Assembly (NCBI RefSeq): GCF_004123195.1
Contig: NZ_SDLI01000004.1
Location: 248,001 to 312,000 of the forward strand
DNA from: Ammoniphilus sp. CFH 90114
GTDB taxonomy: Bacteria > Bacillota > Bacilli > Aneurinibacillales > RAOX-1
DNA: 64,000 nucleotides
Direction of reading: 5' to 3'
Each line of letters starts with the position of its first letter. The first letter of the stretch is position 1. Under the pieces are notes generated by a model, which searched no databases, was not told the origin of the DNA, and was given only the letters and a program-made list of their open reading frames with translations. Below, in pieces: positions 1-7,135 of this stretch. Position numbers and translations under genes: made by a program.

Positions 1-562
1 ATCTACTCAAGACGTTCTCCACCTGTTTAATGAGTGCCAACGCTTAATGTTAAAGATTCGAAACATTCCACAAGTTACCATTGCTAAAGTTCATGGGATT
101 GCTACCGCTGCTGGTTGTCAATTGGTTGCTGCTTGTGATTTAGCTGTTTCCGCAGAACAAGCTCAGTTTGCCGCACCTGGCGTACATATAGGCTTTTTCT
201 GCAGCACTCCTGCTGTCTTCATCAGTAGAAACGTAGGAAGAAAGAAAGCAGCGGAAATGCTCTTTACGGGTGACTTTATCTCTGCCCAAGACGCCTTAGA
301 ATCTGGTTTGGTGAACAAGGTTGTACCGCAAGAAGAATTGGACAAGGCTGTAGACGAGCTTGCTGCATCGGTTGCTAGACATAGCTTACATACCCTTGCC
401 ATTGGTAAGCGAGGATTCTATCAGCAGCTCCAAATGGATGATTTCCAAGCTCTAAGTTACGCATCAGAAATTATGGCAACCAACAGCCAACATCCAGATG
501 CCGTAGAAGGAATTAATGCGTTTCTATCTAAACGTAAACCAAATTGGAGCGACAGAGCATAA
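1..562 (+). CDS. Enoyl-CoA hydratase/isomerase family protein (5' partial)
   Basis: C-terminal part of a crotonase-fold protein; the reading frame is open from base 2, so the true start lies outside the window. Visible crotonase features are the HGIATAAGCQLVAACDLAV stretch, which forms the oxyanion-hole region (G-x-A-x-x-A/G-G), and the FAAPGVHIGF segment that follows it. The family hydrates or isomerises enoyl-CoA thioesters in fatty-acid or amino-acid breakdown. It most resembles the ECHDC3-like branch. The substrate cannot be read from the sequence, and no partner gene follows on this strand. Confidence 0.88.
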   Translation, partial: STQDVLHLFNECQRLMLKIRNIPQVTIAKVHGIATAAGCQLVAACDLAVSAEQAQFAAPGVHIGFFCSTPAVFISRNVGRKKAAEMLFTGDFISAQDALESGLVNKVVPQEELDKAVDELAASVARHSLHTLAIGKRGFYQQLQMDDFQALSYASEIMATNSQHPDAVEGINAFLSKRKPNWSDRA

Positions 563-662
563 GAGGCATAAGTCGTTACTATTACTAACCCGAGAGGGCT
601 TCACTTGACGCGGTTGAGGTCCTTCTTTGGTTGGGCGGTCGTTTGAGTGCTCCAATCCTCGC

Positions 663-788
663 GGACATACGATCCGTTAAATCAGCTAAAAAACCCAATT
701 TTGAGGTTCTATGGGACATAGGATTCCTTATTCACTCCAAAACGAAGATGAAACTATGAATTTCTCGTAAATAACGGAAGCTATGTCC
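663..788. repeat. Three degenerate copies of an 18-bp palindrome-like repeat
   Basis: This lies in a 428-bp stretch without a convincing gene (562-990). Two direct copies (GGACATACGATCCGTTA at 663-679, GGACATAGGATTCCTTAT at 714-731) are followed by one inverted copy (ATAACGGAAGCTATGTCC at 771-788). The spacing of 51 and 57 bp resembles the ~50-bp spacing of the other repeat sets in this window. No transposase is linked to it. The rest of the stretch shows nothing I can name; a 66-codon open frame inside it lacks a ribosome site and homology. Confidence 0.6.
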
Positions 789-989
789 ATTCCACCCACC
801 AATATCACGGTTTTTACCGAAATAACATCCCCCATGTCCGTGAGAAGCCTTCCTGGACTCCATCCCTTTAATACAGAAAAGCTCTACCGCCCGTTCACTT
901 CAAAGGGTATATTTGTAAACTTTTTTAGAATTAGTATAATTTTCTACAGTGTCAATTTAAGATCTTATCTTAAGAAAGGATGAGGTATT

Positions 990-1241
990 GTGGAGATTAT
1001 AATTAAATACTGTAGCGGGAATGAGATGGCTCCTGTATTAGCAAATGGCCTTGAGGTAAATGCTAGTAGTTCTGAGATAAAGGTTATGCAACAAGGTTGC
1101 TTAAATTATTGTGGCGATTGTTTAGTAAATCCATATGTTTTCTTAAATGGTGAAATGATAATGGATGATAGTGTAGAGTCTTTACTACAGACGATTAAGG
1201 AACGGATTGAAGGCAAAGAAACCGTCCCATCAACTACCTAG
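990..1241 (+). CDS. YuzB-like DUF1450 protein
   Basis: Small 83-aa soluble protein starting at GTG behind AAAGGATGAGG. A cysteine cluster, CLNYCGDC, sits in the middle (about residues 37-44). The family is conserved in Bacillales and usually annotated DUF1450/YuzB; its function is unknown, although the cysteine spacing suggests a metal- or thiol-redox role (inference). It lies just upstream of a CDGSH iron-sulfur protein on the same strand and may be co-transcribed with it. Confidence 0.8.
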   Translation: MEIIIKYCSGNEMAPVLANGLEVNASSSEIKVMQQGCLNYCGDCLVNPYVFLNGEMIMDDSVESLLQTIKERIEGKETVPSTT

Positions 1242-1252
1242 TAGGAATAAAG

Positions 1253-1286
1253 ACCTCCATAATAGACCAACATGGTAAATGGAGGT
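1253..1286 (+). promoter_or_regulatory. Hairpin able to mask the CDGSH gene's ribosome site
   Basis: ACCTCCAT (1253-1260) is the exact reverse complement of ATGGAGGT (1279-1286), which contains the GGAGG ribosome site of the next gene. The 18-nt loop lies between two cistrons on the same strand. Folding would hide the ribosome site, so translation control is possible. The structure is seen in the sequence; the role is inferred. Confidence 0.5.
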
Positions 1287-1294
1287 GAATGAGC

Positions 1295-1480
1295 ATGGCC
1301 GAAATAAAAATTAGGGATAATGGCCCCTTAGTTGTAAGTGGAGTTCCTCTACTTGATGGGGAAGGCCAACAACTAGAGACAAATGAACAAGTTTTTCTAT
1401 GTCGATGCGGACTTTCAGACAATAAGCCCTACTGTAATGGCGCTCATAAAGGAAAGTTTGAAAGTATTGTACGGGCTTAA
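1295..1480 (+). CDS. CDGSH iron-sulfur domain protein
   Basis: Small 61-aa protein with the CDGSH-type signature CRCGLSDNKPYCNGAHK: three Cys and one His ligand a labile 2Fe-2S cluster. Single-domain bacterial members are soluble redox or Fe-S transfer proteins of uncertain role. ATG at 1295 is preferred because it is 9 nt from GGAGG; an ATG two codons earlier is only 3 nt away. A terminator follows directly. Confidence 0.87.
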   Translation: MAEIKIRDNGPLVVSGVPLLDGEGQQLETNEQVFLCRCGLSDNKPYCNGAHKGKFESIVRA

Positions 1481-1497
1481 GAAGGAGGATTACCCTT

Positions 1498-1517
1498 AGC
1501 GGAGATCCTCCGCTTTT
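1498..1517 (+). terminator. Rho-independent terminator after the CDGSH gene
   Basis: AGCGGAG and CTCCGCT form a 7-bp stem with a 3-nt loop, followed by a T run that runs into the end of the convergent gene. Confidence 0.7.
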
Positions 1518-1980
1518 ACTTCCGCCTATCCCACCTTATGAACCAACGGAAGAGAAACAAATTAACCCCATAATTTAAGGCTCCACTAATCGCCGTATGA
1601 TATAATGTCCACTTATGTAAAACCAATAGCTCCGTATGCTTCATTATAAAATAATCCTGAACAACCAAAAACACAACATACACTCCCATCCCCCACCACA
1701 ACATCCTCAAACGAATAGCATAATGAAGAACAAGTAACGTAAACCCAGGAAGTAGAAACCCATCATAGATCAAGTTATTAGCTGTCAAGTGAGGTAGAAA
1801 TCGGTATGGGAATTCTAAATAGTTTAAGGAAACTAAGAAATTAGATATGATCGTATTTAATACAGCTCTTACACCGAAAAAAAGTAGATAAGCACGAGCA
1901 AACTGTGCCCAATCCAATCCTCTCCAAATAACAATGAGAACAAGGATAGCCGAAGAGATAAGGATGAAGTCTTCTAACAT
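1516..1980 (-). CDS. CBO0543-like integral membrane protein
   Basis: A 154-aa hydrophobic protein with four or five predicted membrane segments and a basic C-terminus (RWDRRK). It resembles the CBO0543 family of small Firmicutes membrane proteins, whose function is unknown. The open frame extends further upstream to a GTG inside a repeat unit, but ATG at 1980, with GAGG 10 nt before it, begins directly at the first hydrophobic segment and is preferred. Confidence 0.65.
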   Translation of the reverse strand: MLEDFILISSAILVLIVIWRGLDWAQFARAYLLFFGVRAVLNTIISNFLVSLNYLEFPYRFLPHLTANNLIYDGFLLPGFTLLVLHYAIRLRMLWWGMGVYVVFLVVQDYFIMKHTELLVLHKWTLYHTAISGALNYGVNLFLFRWFIRWDRRK

Positions 1981-2047
1981 GTCTGATACATCCTCTGTCT
2001 TTTTAGAATTATTCTGTTCCTTTTTGTTCGGGCCTTGGAATGACCCC

Positions 2048-2440
2048 AACACCGTTTTCAGGGTGCCAGTCTGACGTTTGGATTACCCCAAATCCAGTCA
2101 ACCCCGTTTTCGGGGCACCATTCCGACTCTTTGATTACCCCAAATCCAGTCAGCTCCGTTTTCAGGGTATCATTCCGACTCTTTGATTACCCCAAATCCA
2201 GTCAACCCCGTTTTCAGGGCACCATTCCGACTCTTTGATTACCCCAAATCCAGTCAACCCCGTTTTCGGGGCACCATTCCGGCTCTTTGATTACCCCAAA
2301 TCGAGTCAACCCCGTTTTCGGGGCACCATTCCGGCTCTTTGATTACCCCAAATCAGCTCATCCCTGTTTTCAGGGTACCATTCCGGCTCTTTGACACCCT
2401 CAAATTAGCTCATCCCCGTTTTCAGGGTGCCATTCAAGCG
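2048..2440. repeat. 52-bp tandem repeat array, about 7.5 units
   Basis: Units begin at 2048, 2100, 2152, 2204, 2256, 2308, 2360 and 2412 (the last is partial), each exactly 52 bp. Most carry a CCCCG-TTTT-CGGGG hairpin followed by a conserved segment around GATTACCCCAAATC. Units differ by scattered substitutions, more at the edges, as expected for an ageing tandem array. It fills the gap between two minus-strand genes. There are no unique spacers, so it is not a CRISPR array. Confidence 0.9.
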
Positions 2441-2526
2441 CTGAGTCAATCGGAGTTTGTTCACCCTGTCCTGACCCACAACCCGGTACTATCCAACCTT
2501 ATGTGACACCCTCAACCTTCACCTTC

Positions 2527-3369
2527 CTAAATAAACCGTCCGTAATCTGGAATAGCAATTTGATCAAACTCATTGACTAGCTTATCCAAGCTTTCTGACA
2601 ATAAGTCCCCTTCCATCGGCATTCCATGACCGGTAATGGCAACAGATGGTCTTAAGCCTTGTAAGGTGCGAACCGATTCGTAAGCCGAATGCCAATCAGT
2701 CGTTAGATACCTCGGAGGTCCACTAATCTCTAGCTCTTGGGTTAGGACTTTATATAGAGAATCCTGTTTCACTGTTACAAAAGCATCTCCCACAATAAGC
2801 GATCTGTCTTCTTCTCTGAAGAACGAGACATGTCCTGGTGTATGTCCAGGAGTTGGAATCCAGCGCCAACCGGGCATATGTGGAACTGTCCCTGTGGAAG
2901 GAAGCTCATGAACATGCTCACCTAAGTTGATAGGCTCATTAGGGAAAAAGGGTGAAATCTTGGCGATCATTCCGCCTTCCACTGTAGAGTCGGGTTCTGG
3001 GTAGCTCTTTTGTCCAGTTAAGAAAGGAATCTCTAATGGATGAGCGTAAACAGGTACTTTCCAGTAATCAATTAATTCAATGATGGCGCCTACATGGTCG
3101 AAATGACCATGAGTTAAAATAATGGCGCTCGGACGTTTCCCCTCCCCATAGCGCTCCTCCACAACAGCCATAATTTCATGAGCTGAATCTGGCATTCCTG
3201 CATCAACCAAAACAAAATCTCCTTCATTCGGGTTCCCAACGAGACAAATATTGACAATCTGAATCGTATGACAATATATATCTGGCAACACTTCGATTCC
3301 TAGTCCACTCGCGACAGATGTTGCAGGAATATAGTGATAGTCCGTCCCGTAAGACATTTCTTTTTCCAT
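2527..3369 (-). CDS. MBL-fold metallohydrolase
   Basis: A 280-aa metallo-beta-lactamase-fold hydrolase. The metal-binding motif H87-G-H89-F-D91-H92 is intact, further His residues follow in GHTPGHVSFF, and a last His lies in ITGHGMP. The family includes glyoxalase II-like thioester hydrolases, lactonases and related enzymes; the substrate here is unknown. ATG at 3369 has GAGAGGTG 7 nt before it. The MarR gene lies 70 bp upstream on the same strand with a palindrome between them, so regulation by that MarR protein is likely. Confidence 0.85.
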   Translation of the reverse strand: MEKEMSYGTDYHYIPATSVASGLGIEVLPDIYCHTIQIVNICLVGNPNEGDFVLVDAGMPDSAHEIMAVVEERYGEGKRPSAIILTHGHFDHVGAIIELIDYWKVPVYAHPLEIPFLTGQKSYPEPDSTVEGGMIAKISPFFPNEPINLGEHVHELPSTGTVPHMPGWRWIPTPGHTPGHVSFFREEDRSLIVGDAFVTVKQDSLYKVLTQELEISGPPRYLTTDWHSAYESVRTLQGLRPSVAITGHGMPMEGDLLSESLDKLVNEFDQIAIPDYGRFI

Positions 3370-3386
3370 TTTGACACACCTCTCTT

Positions 3387-3404
3387 GTATATTGATAAAT
3401 ATAC
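3387..3404 (-). promoter_or_regulatory. Perfect palindrome upstream of the MBL gene, possible MarR operator
   Basis: GTATAT-TGATAA-ATATAC is a perfect 6-6-6 dyad lying 17 bp before the metallohydrolase start. An 18-bp dyad is the usual size of a MarR operator. The match to this MarR protein is inferred from position only. Confidence 0.45.
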
Positions 3405-3439
3405 CTACTAGTGTGTCACGAATAGGAAGGGTTATGTAC

Positions 3440-3895
3440 TTACCTTAATGGTTGACAGCATACCGACGACTTGGACATCGCTTCGTTTAGAAGCTTTATC
3501 GACCGGATCACGCTCTCTCTTTCCATCTCATCGATATGGGAAAACACCTCATGCAAATAAGCATTCATTTCTGCATCAATGGTAGCAGCTATGAATTTCC
3601 CTTCTGTTGTTAAGGAAAGGATATAAACTCGCCGGTCCTCAGGCAATGGGTCCTTTCTCACCAGCCCCATCTTCATCAGATTTTGAATCTGTCGGCTAAA
3701 TGTAGTAATATCAATCCCAAGTGTTTCAGCTACTTGTTGCATCGACGGGGCCTTTTGCCGATCTATTTCATAAAGGATATGACTATGGACAATAGACAGT
3801 TCTACACCACCTACTGTACAACAGTTCTTATTTAGTAATCCGAAACGACGAGTCATTAATTGAAATAATGGACGTATATTCTCCAAAACGCTCAC
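3440..3895 (-). CDS. MarR family regulator with paired cysteines
   Basis: A 151-aa winged-helix protein of MarR type: the DNA-binding helix lies around SMQQVAETLGIDITTFSRQI and the wing at DPLPEDRRVYILSLT. It carries Cys-Cys at residues 25-26 (NKNCC) and again at 146-147 near the C-terminus, which could make it a thiol- or metal-responsive regulator (inference). It is divergent from the flavin oxidoreductase at 4023 and upstream of the metallohydrolase, which are its likely targets. Confidence 0.85.
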   Translation of the reverse strand: MSVLENIRPLFQLMTRRFGLLNKNCCTVGGVELSIVHSHILYEIDRQKAPSMQQVAETLGIDITTFSRQIQNLMKMGLVRKDPLPEDRRVYILSLTTEGKFIAATIDAEMNAYLHEVFSHIDEMERESVIRSIKLLNEAMSKSSVCCQPLR

Positions 3896-3920
3896 CTCAT
3901 ATCATTTATAACACCGTTAG

Positions 3921-3933
3921 TTGCAGTATGCAA
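3921..3933. promoter_or_regulatory. TTGCA-N3-TGCAA dyad between MarR gene and oxidoreductase
   Basis: A short perfect inverted repeat in the divergent promoter region. A TATAAT-like hexamer lies downstream toward the plus-strand gene (about 3979-3984). It is a possible operator; support is positional only. Confidence 0.3.
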
Positions 3934-4022
3934 CAAACTTAAACAAAACCACTTGGCTTTCCCGTGCAACTATACGATATAATGGATTAAAATGAGTAGG
4001 ATTAGAAAAGGAAGCTTTCGAT

Positions 4023-5144
4023 ATGAAGAAGATTTTAATCATCGGCGCTGGAATCCTTGGTGCCTCTACGGCCTATCAGCTTGCAAAACGAGGAGCTGAT
4101 GTAACCATTATTGATCGAAAAGATAGAGGACAAGCCACCGACGCTGCTGCAGGCATTATCTGTCCTTGGATTTCTCAGCGTCGGAACAAGGCTTGGTATA
4201 AGCTGGTCAAGGAGGGCGCTCGCTTCTATCCCAGACTCATAGAAGAGCTTAGAAAAGACGGTGAAAGTCAAACAGGATATGCTGGGGTAGGTGCGTTAAG
4301 TTTACATAGAGATTCTGAGAAGCTAATCAAATTGCAAGAACGAGCACTAAAGCGTAAAGAGGAAGCTCCCGAGATGGGTGAGATCACCTTGATGGATGCT
4401 AAGCAGACTAAAGCTTTATTCCCTCCCCTCACAGAAGACTTTTCCTCTGTGCATGTAGAGGGGGCAGCTCGTGTAGATGGACGAGCACTCCGAGATGCTC
4501 TTCTGCGAGCAGCACAAAAAAACGGTGCCCAACTCTTGTACGGGGATGCGAGTCTGCTACATCAAGACTCACGAGTGACAGGTGCCGAAGTCGCCGGAGA
4601 ATCCCACTTCGCTGACACGGTCATCGCTTGTACTGGAGCCTGGGCTGGCCAACTGCTTGAGCCGCTTGGTGTTCACTTCAAGATTACTTACCAAAAGGCT
4701 CAGATTGTTCATTTAGATCTGCATCAAGCAAACACCGAGCAATGGCCCGTGATCATGCCTCCTACAGACCAATACCTCCTAGCCTTTGAGGACCAGAGAA
4801 TCGTTGTTGGAGCTACACATGAAAATGACATTGAAGGGTTTGATACCAAAGCTACAGCAGGTGGAATCCATGAGGTTCTCACTAAAGCTTTAGACACCGC
4901 GCCGGGATTAGCCCAAGGCACTTTTCTTGAAGTTAGAGTAGGCTTTCGTCCCTATACCCCCGGTTTTCTCCCTGTCATAGGCGCACTTCCGGGCTTCGAA
5001 GGGATTCTCTTGGCTAACGGCCTCGGAGCATCTGGTTTAACGATGGGTCCCTATCTTGGTTCTCAACTAGCCAAACTTGCTCTCGATTTACCGACCGATA
5101 TTGATATAAGTTTATATGATATAACCGGTGCCATAAGCGATTAA
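4023..5144 (+). CDS. FAD-dependent amino-acid oxidoreductase (DadA/glycine-oxidase-like)
   Basis: A 373-aa flavoenzyme of the DAO fold. The N-terminal dinucleotide motif IIGAGILGASTAYQL is followed by an acidic residue at the end of strand 2 (TIID), and the C-terminal ANGLGASGLTMGP segment closes the FAD site. The family oxidises D-amino acids, glycine, sarcosine or related secondary amines. The exact substrate is unknown. A phosphatase gene follows 45 bp later on the same strand, probably in one transcript ending at the terminator at 5619. Confidence 0.85.
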   Translation: MKKILIIGAGILGASTAYQLAKRGADVTIIDRKDRGQATDAAAGIICPWISQRRNKAWYKLVKEGARFYPRLIEELRKDGESQTGYAGVGALSLHRDSEKLIKLQERALKRKEEAPEMGEITLMDAKQTKALFPPLTEDFSSVHVEGAARVDGRALRDALLRAAQKNGAQLLYGDASLLHQDSRVTGAEVAGESHFADTVIACTGAWAGQLLEPLGVHFKITYQKAQIVHLDLHQANTEQWPVIMPPTDQYLLAFEDQRIVVGATHENDIEGFDTKATAGGIHEVLTKALDTAPGLAQGTFLEVRVGFRPYTPGFLPVIGALPGFEGILLANGLGASGLTMGPYLGSQLAKLALDLPTDIDISLYDITGAISD

Positions 5145-5189
5145 TTCAAGGTATGATATACATGGAAGACATGAAAGGAGGATCTACAA

Positions 5190-5612
5190 TTGGACTATCA
5201 ATCATTTCTTGAGGGGTTATTTATATGCGGGGAGGATGTCGTACCCTCCGTTGTTTCGGAAGAAAAACTTACGCTCATTGTTGATGTAAGAGCTGAGGCA
5301 AAGAATAGCGCAGGTTCAGGTAAAGAGACTTGGATCAATGTCCCTTTAGACAGTGCAAAATCTAACCAAGCCATCTTATTGAAAGAAGCAATTGAGCAAC
5401 TCGTACAAGCCTACCAAAAGGGCGAGAGAGCCGTGCTTCACTGAAAAGGCGGCGGTGGCCGCGCTGGAAGCGTGGCAGTAGGTGTTTTGCTAGCCTTAGA
5501 TAAGGCTAAAACCATTGACGAGGCAGAATCAATGATGAGGGAAATCCGTCCCCAAGTGAAATTATCACCCGAATTCAAACAAGATCTAAAGACCTTGTTC
5601 CCATTTGCGTAA
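5190..5612 (+). CDS. Dual-specificity phosphatase-like protein with in-frame UGA at the catalytic Cys (putative selenoprotein)
   Basis: Read through one TGA (5442-5444) this is a 140-aa protein of the bacterial tyrosine/dual-specificity phosphatase family. It starts at TTG, 8 nt after AAAGGAGG. The P-loop reads V-L-H84-(UGA85)-K-G-G-G-G-R91-A-G-S, so the UGA is exactly where H-C-x5-R places the nucleophilic cysteine. D54 in NVPLDS is a candidate general acid. The frame after the UGA is intact and family-like (VAVGVLLALDKAKTIDEAE) to the TAA at 5610, and a terminator follows. A strong stem-loop sits 14-32 nt after the UGA. The usual Ser/Thr after the P-loop Arg is Ala. The alternatives are a nonsense mutation or a sequencing error, but a SelW gene in the same window supports recoding. 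Confidence 0.72.
5458..5476 (+). promoter_or_regulatory. Putative bacterial SECIS stem-loop of the phosphatase gene
   Basis: Eight base pairs (GCCGCGCT with AGCGTGGC, one G-U pair) close a GGA loop whose first base is 22 nt after the UGA. Bacterial SECIS elements are short stem-loops inside the coding region just after the UGA, with a G among the first two loop bases. An overlapping alternative hairpin (GCGGC/GCCGC) also exists. Confidence 0.55.
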
Positions 5613-5618
5613 TAAACC

Positions 5619-5660
5619 AAAAGACCGAACATAGCCATATGGCTTGAAGTTCGGTCTTTT
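5619..5660. terminator. Bidirectional terminator between phosphatase and tcyP genes
   Basis: AAAAGACCGAAC and GTTCGGTCTTTT form a 12-bp stem; the internal AGCCATATGGCT is itself palindromic. T runs are present on both strands, serving the two convergent genes. Confidence 0.85.
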
Positions 5661-5668
5661 ACTATTAC

Positions 5669-7057
5669 TTAAGCTTGAATCTCCATACGAAGATCCGGAT
5701 TTTGGTACATATCCTTGTCTATTTCTTGGGTCACCTTACTCGTAAGTATACCAGCCGTCATACTTCCGCTTACATTAACCGCAGTACGTCCCATATCAAT
5801 CAACGGCTCAACTGAGATGAGTAGACCTGCAAGTGCGATTGGTAAATCCATTGCAGATAAAACTAGGATCGCTGCGAAGGTAGCTCCTCCCCCAACCCCA
5901 GCTACGCCGAAGGAACTAATGGCTACAACCACGATAAGCATGAACAAGAAGGAAGGCTCCAAGGGATTTATCCCTACTGTAGGAGCGATCATCACAGCAA
6001 GCATGGCTGGATATATACCTGCACATCCATTCTGTCCAATCGATAAACCAAAGGATCCCGCAAAATTGGCTATCCCGTCTGGTACACCCAATTGCTTCTG
6101 AGTAGCAATATTAAGAGGCAAGGCGCCTGCACTTGTACGTGACGTAAAAGCAAAAGCTAATACCGGAAAAGCTTTTTTCACATAAGTAACTGGATTTAAT
6201 CCTGCACCTAAAAGGAGTAGCAAATGAATAATAAACATGATTCCTAAGGCAACGTAGGAAGCTACAACAAATTTACCCAAGTTATATATAGCATTTAAAT
6301 CGCTCGTCGCTACAGTTCGGGTCATAATCGCTAACACACCGTAAGGGGTTAGACGCAAAATAATCGTTACGACACGCATCACGATAGCATAAAGCGTATC
6401 AATCATTTTGGCAAACATCTCCGCTTGCTCAGGCTGCTTTTTTCTTACTCCAAGATAAGCAAACCCTAAGAATGCAGCAAAAATAACAACCGCTATGGTA
6501 GAAGTAGATCGTTGACCCGTGAAGTCAAGGAATGGGTTGGCTGGTAATAGCTCTATAATTTGCTTAGGCAGGGTTTGCCCTTGCATGCTGCTGAACCGTT
6601 GTTCAAGAGATTCTCCACGTGCCTTTTCCGCCTCCCCACTCTCAATTTGTACAGCCTCTAAGTTAAAAACAACAGTCGTTCCTATCCCTACAGCCGCTGC
6701 TACAGCAGTGGTCCCCACCAAGATCGTGAGAATAAGGGTACTAATTTTCCTTAGATTATTGGATAACTTTAGTTTAGTAAAGGCTCCGATAATTGAAACA
6801 AAAATAAGGGGCATAACAATCATCTGCAAGAAACGAATATAACCCGTACCGACTAGATTAAACCAATCCACCGATCCTTTGACCACATCAGATGTTGGAC
6901 CATACACATATTGCAAGATAAGTCCAAACACGATTCCTACTCCAAGTCCTGTAAAAACACGCTTTGAGAAGGATACATGTTTTTTCTGCATCTGATATAG
7001 ACCGAAAATAATGAAAAGCATAATAGCAATGTTTAAAATGATTAAAAATGTATCCAT
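5669..7057 (-). CDS. tcyP: L-cystine uptake transporter TcyP
   Basis: A 462-aa member of the dicarboxylate/amino acid:cation symporter (DAACS) family, matching TcyP of B. subtilis in length and pattern. It has hydrophobic segments throughout, the serine-rich re-entrant region FTSRTSAGALPLNI, and the C-terminal substrate region DMGRTAVNVSGSMTAG. TcyP imports L-cystine with sodium. It stands alone, with its own strong promoter containing overlapping dyads. Glutamate/aspartate transport cannot be fully excluded, but similarity favours cystine. Confidence 0.85.
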   Translation of the reverse strand: MDTFLIILNIAIMLFIIFGLYQMQKKHVSFSKRVFTGLGVGIVFGLILQYVYGPTSDVVKGSVDWFNLVGTGYIRFLQMIVMPLIFVSIIGAFTKLKLSNNLRKISTLILTILVGTTAVAAAVGIGTTVVFNLEAVQIESGEAEKARGESLEQRFSSMQGQTLPKQIIELLPANPFLDFTGQRSTSTIAVVIFAAFLGFAYLGVRKKQPEQAEMFAKMIDTLYAIVMRVVTIILRLTPYGVLAIMTRTVATSDLNAIYNLGKFVVASYVALGIMFIIHLLLLLGAGLNPVTYVKKAFPVLAFAFTSRTSAGALPLNIATQKQLGVPDGIANFAGSFGLSIGQNGCAGIYPAMLAVMIAPTVGINPLEPSFLFMLIVVVAISSFGVAGVGGGATFAAILVLSAMDLPIALAGLLISVEPLIDMGRTAVNVSGSMTAGILTSKVTQEIDKDMYQNPDLRMEIQA

Positions 7058-7090
7058 ATTTTCCCTCCTCTTTCCTATTTCACATCCCTG

Positions 7091-7119
7091 AGTATAAAAT
7101 CGGCATTCCGATTTGTCAA
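7091..7119 (-). promoter_or_regulatory. Promoter of tcyP with overlapping dyads
   Basis: On the minus strand TTGACA, a 17-bp spacer and TATACT make a near-consensus sigma-A promoter. The spacer holds AATCGG-AATG-CCGATT, and ATTCCG/CGGAAT arms enclose the -35 box. These look like operator sites. In B. subtilis tcyP is repressed by CymR; whether these dyads are CymR sites is inference. Confidence 0.65.
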
Positions 7120-7135
7120 GTCGGAATTTAAGGAA

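Noticed and set aside
783-983. 66-codon open frame on the plus strand
   Set aside because: No ribosome site, unnatural composition and overlap with the repeat copy at 771-788.
2048-2440. Possible CRISPR array
   Set aside because: Whole 52-bp units repeat without unique spacers, and there are no cas genes; this is a simple tandem repeat.
5438-5638. Minus-strand open frame opposite the phosphatase 3' half
   Set aside because: Shadow of the recoded phosphatase; overlaps the terminator and has no ribosome site.
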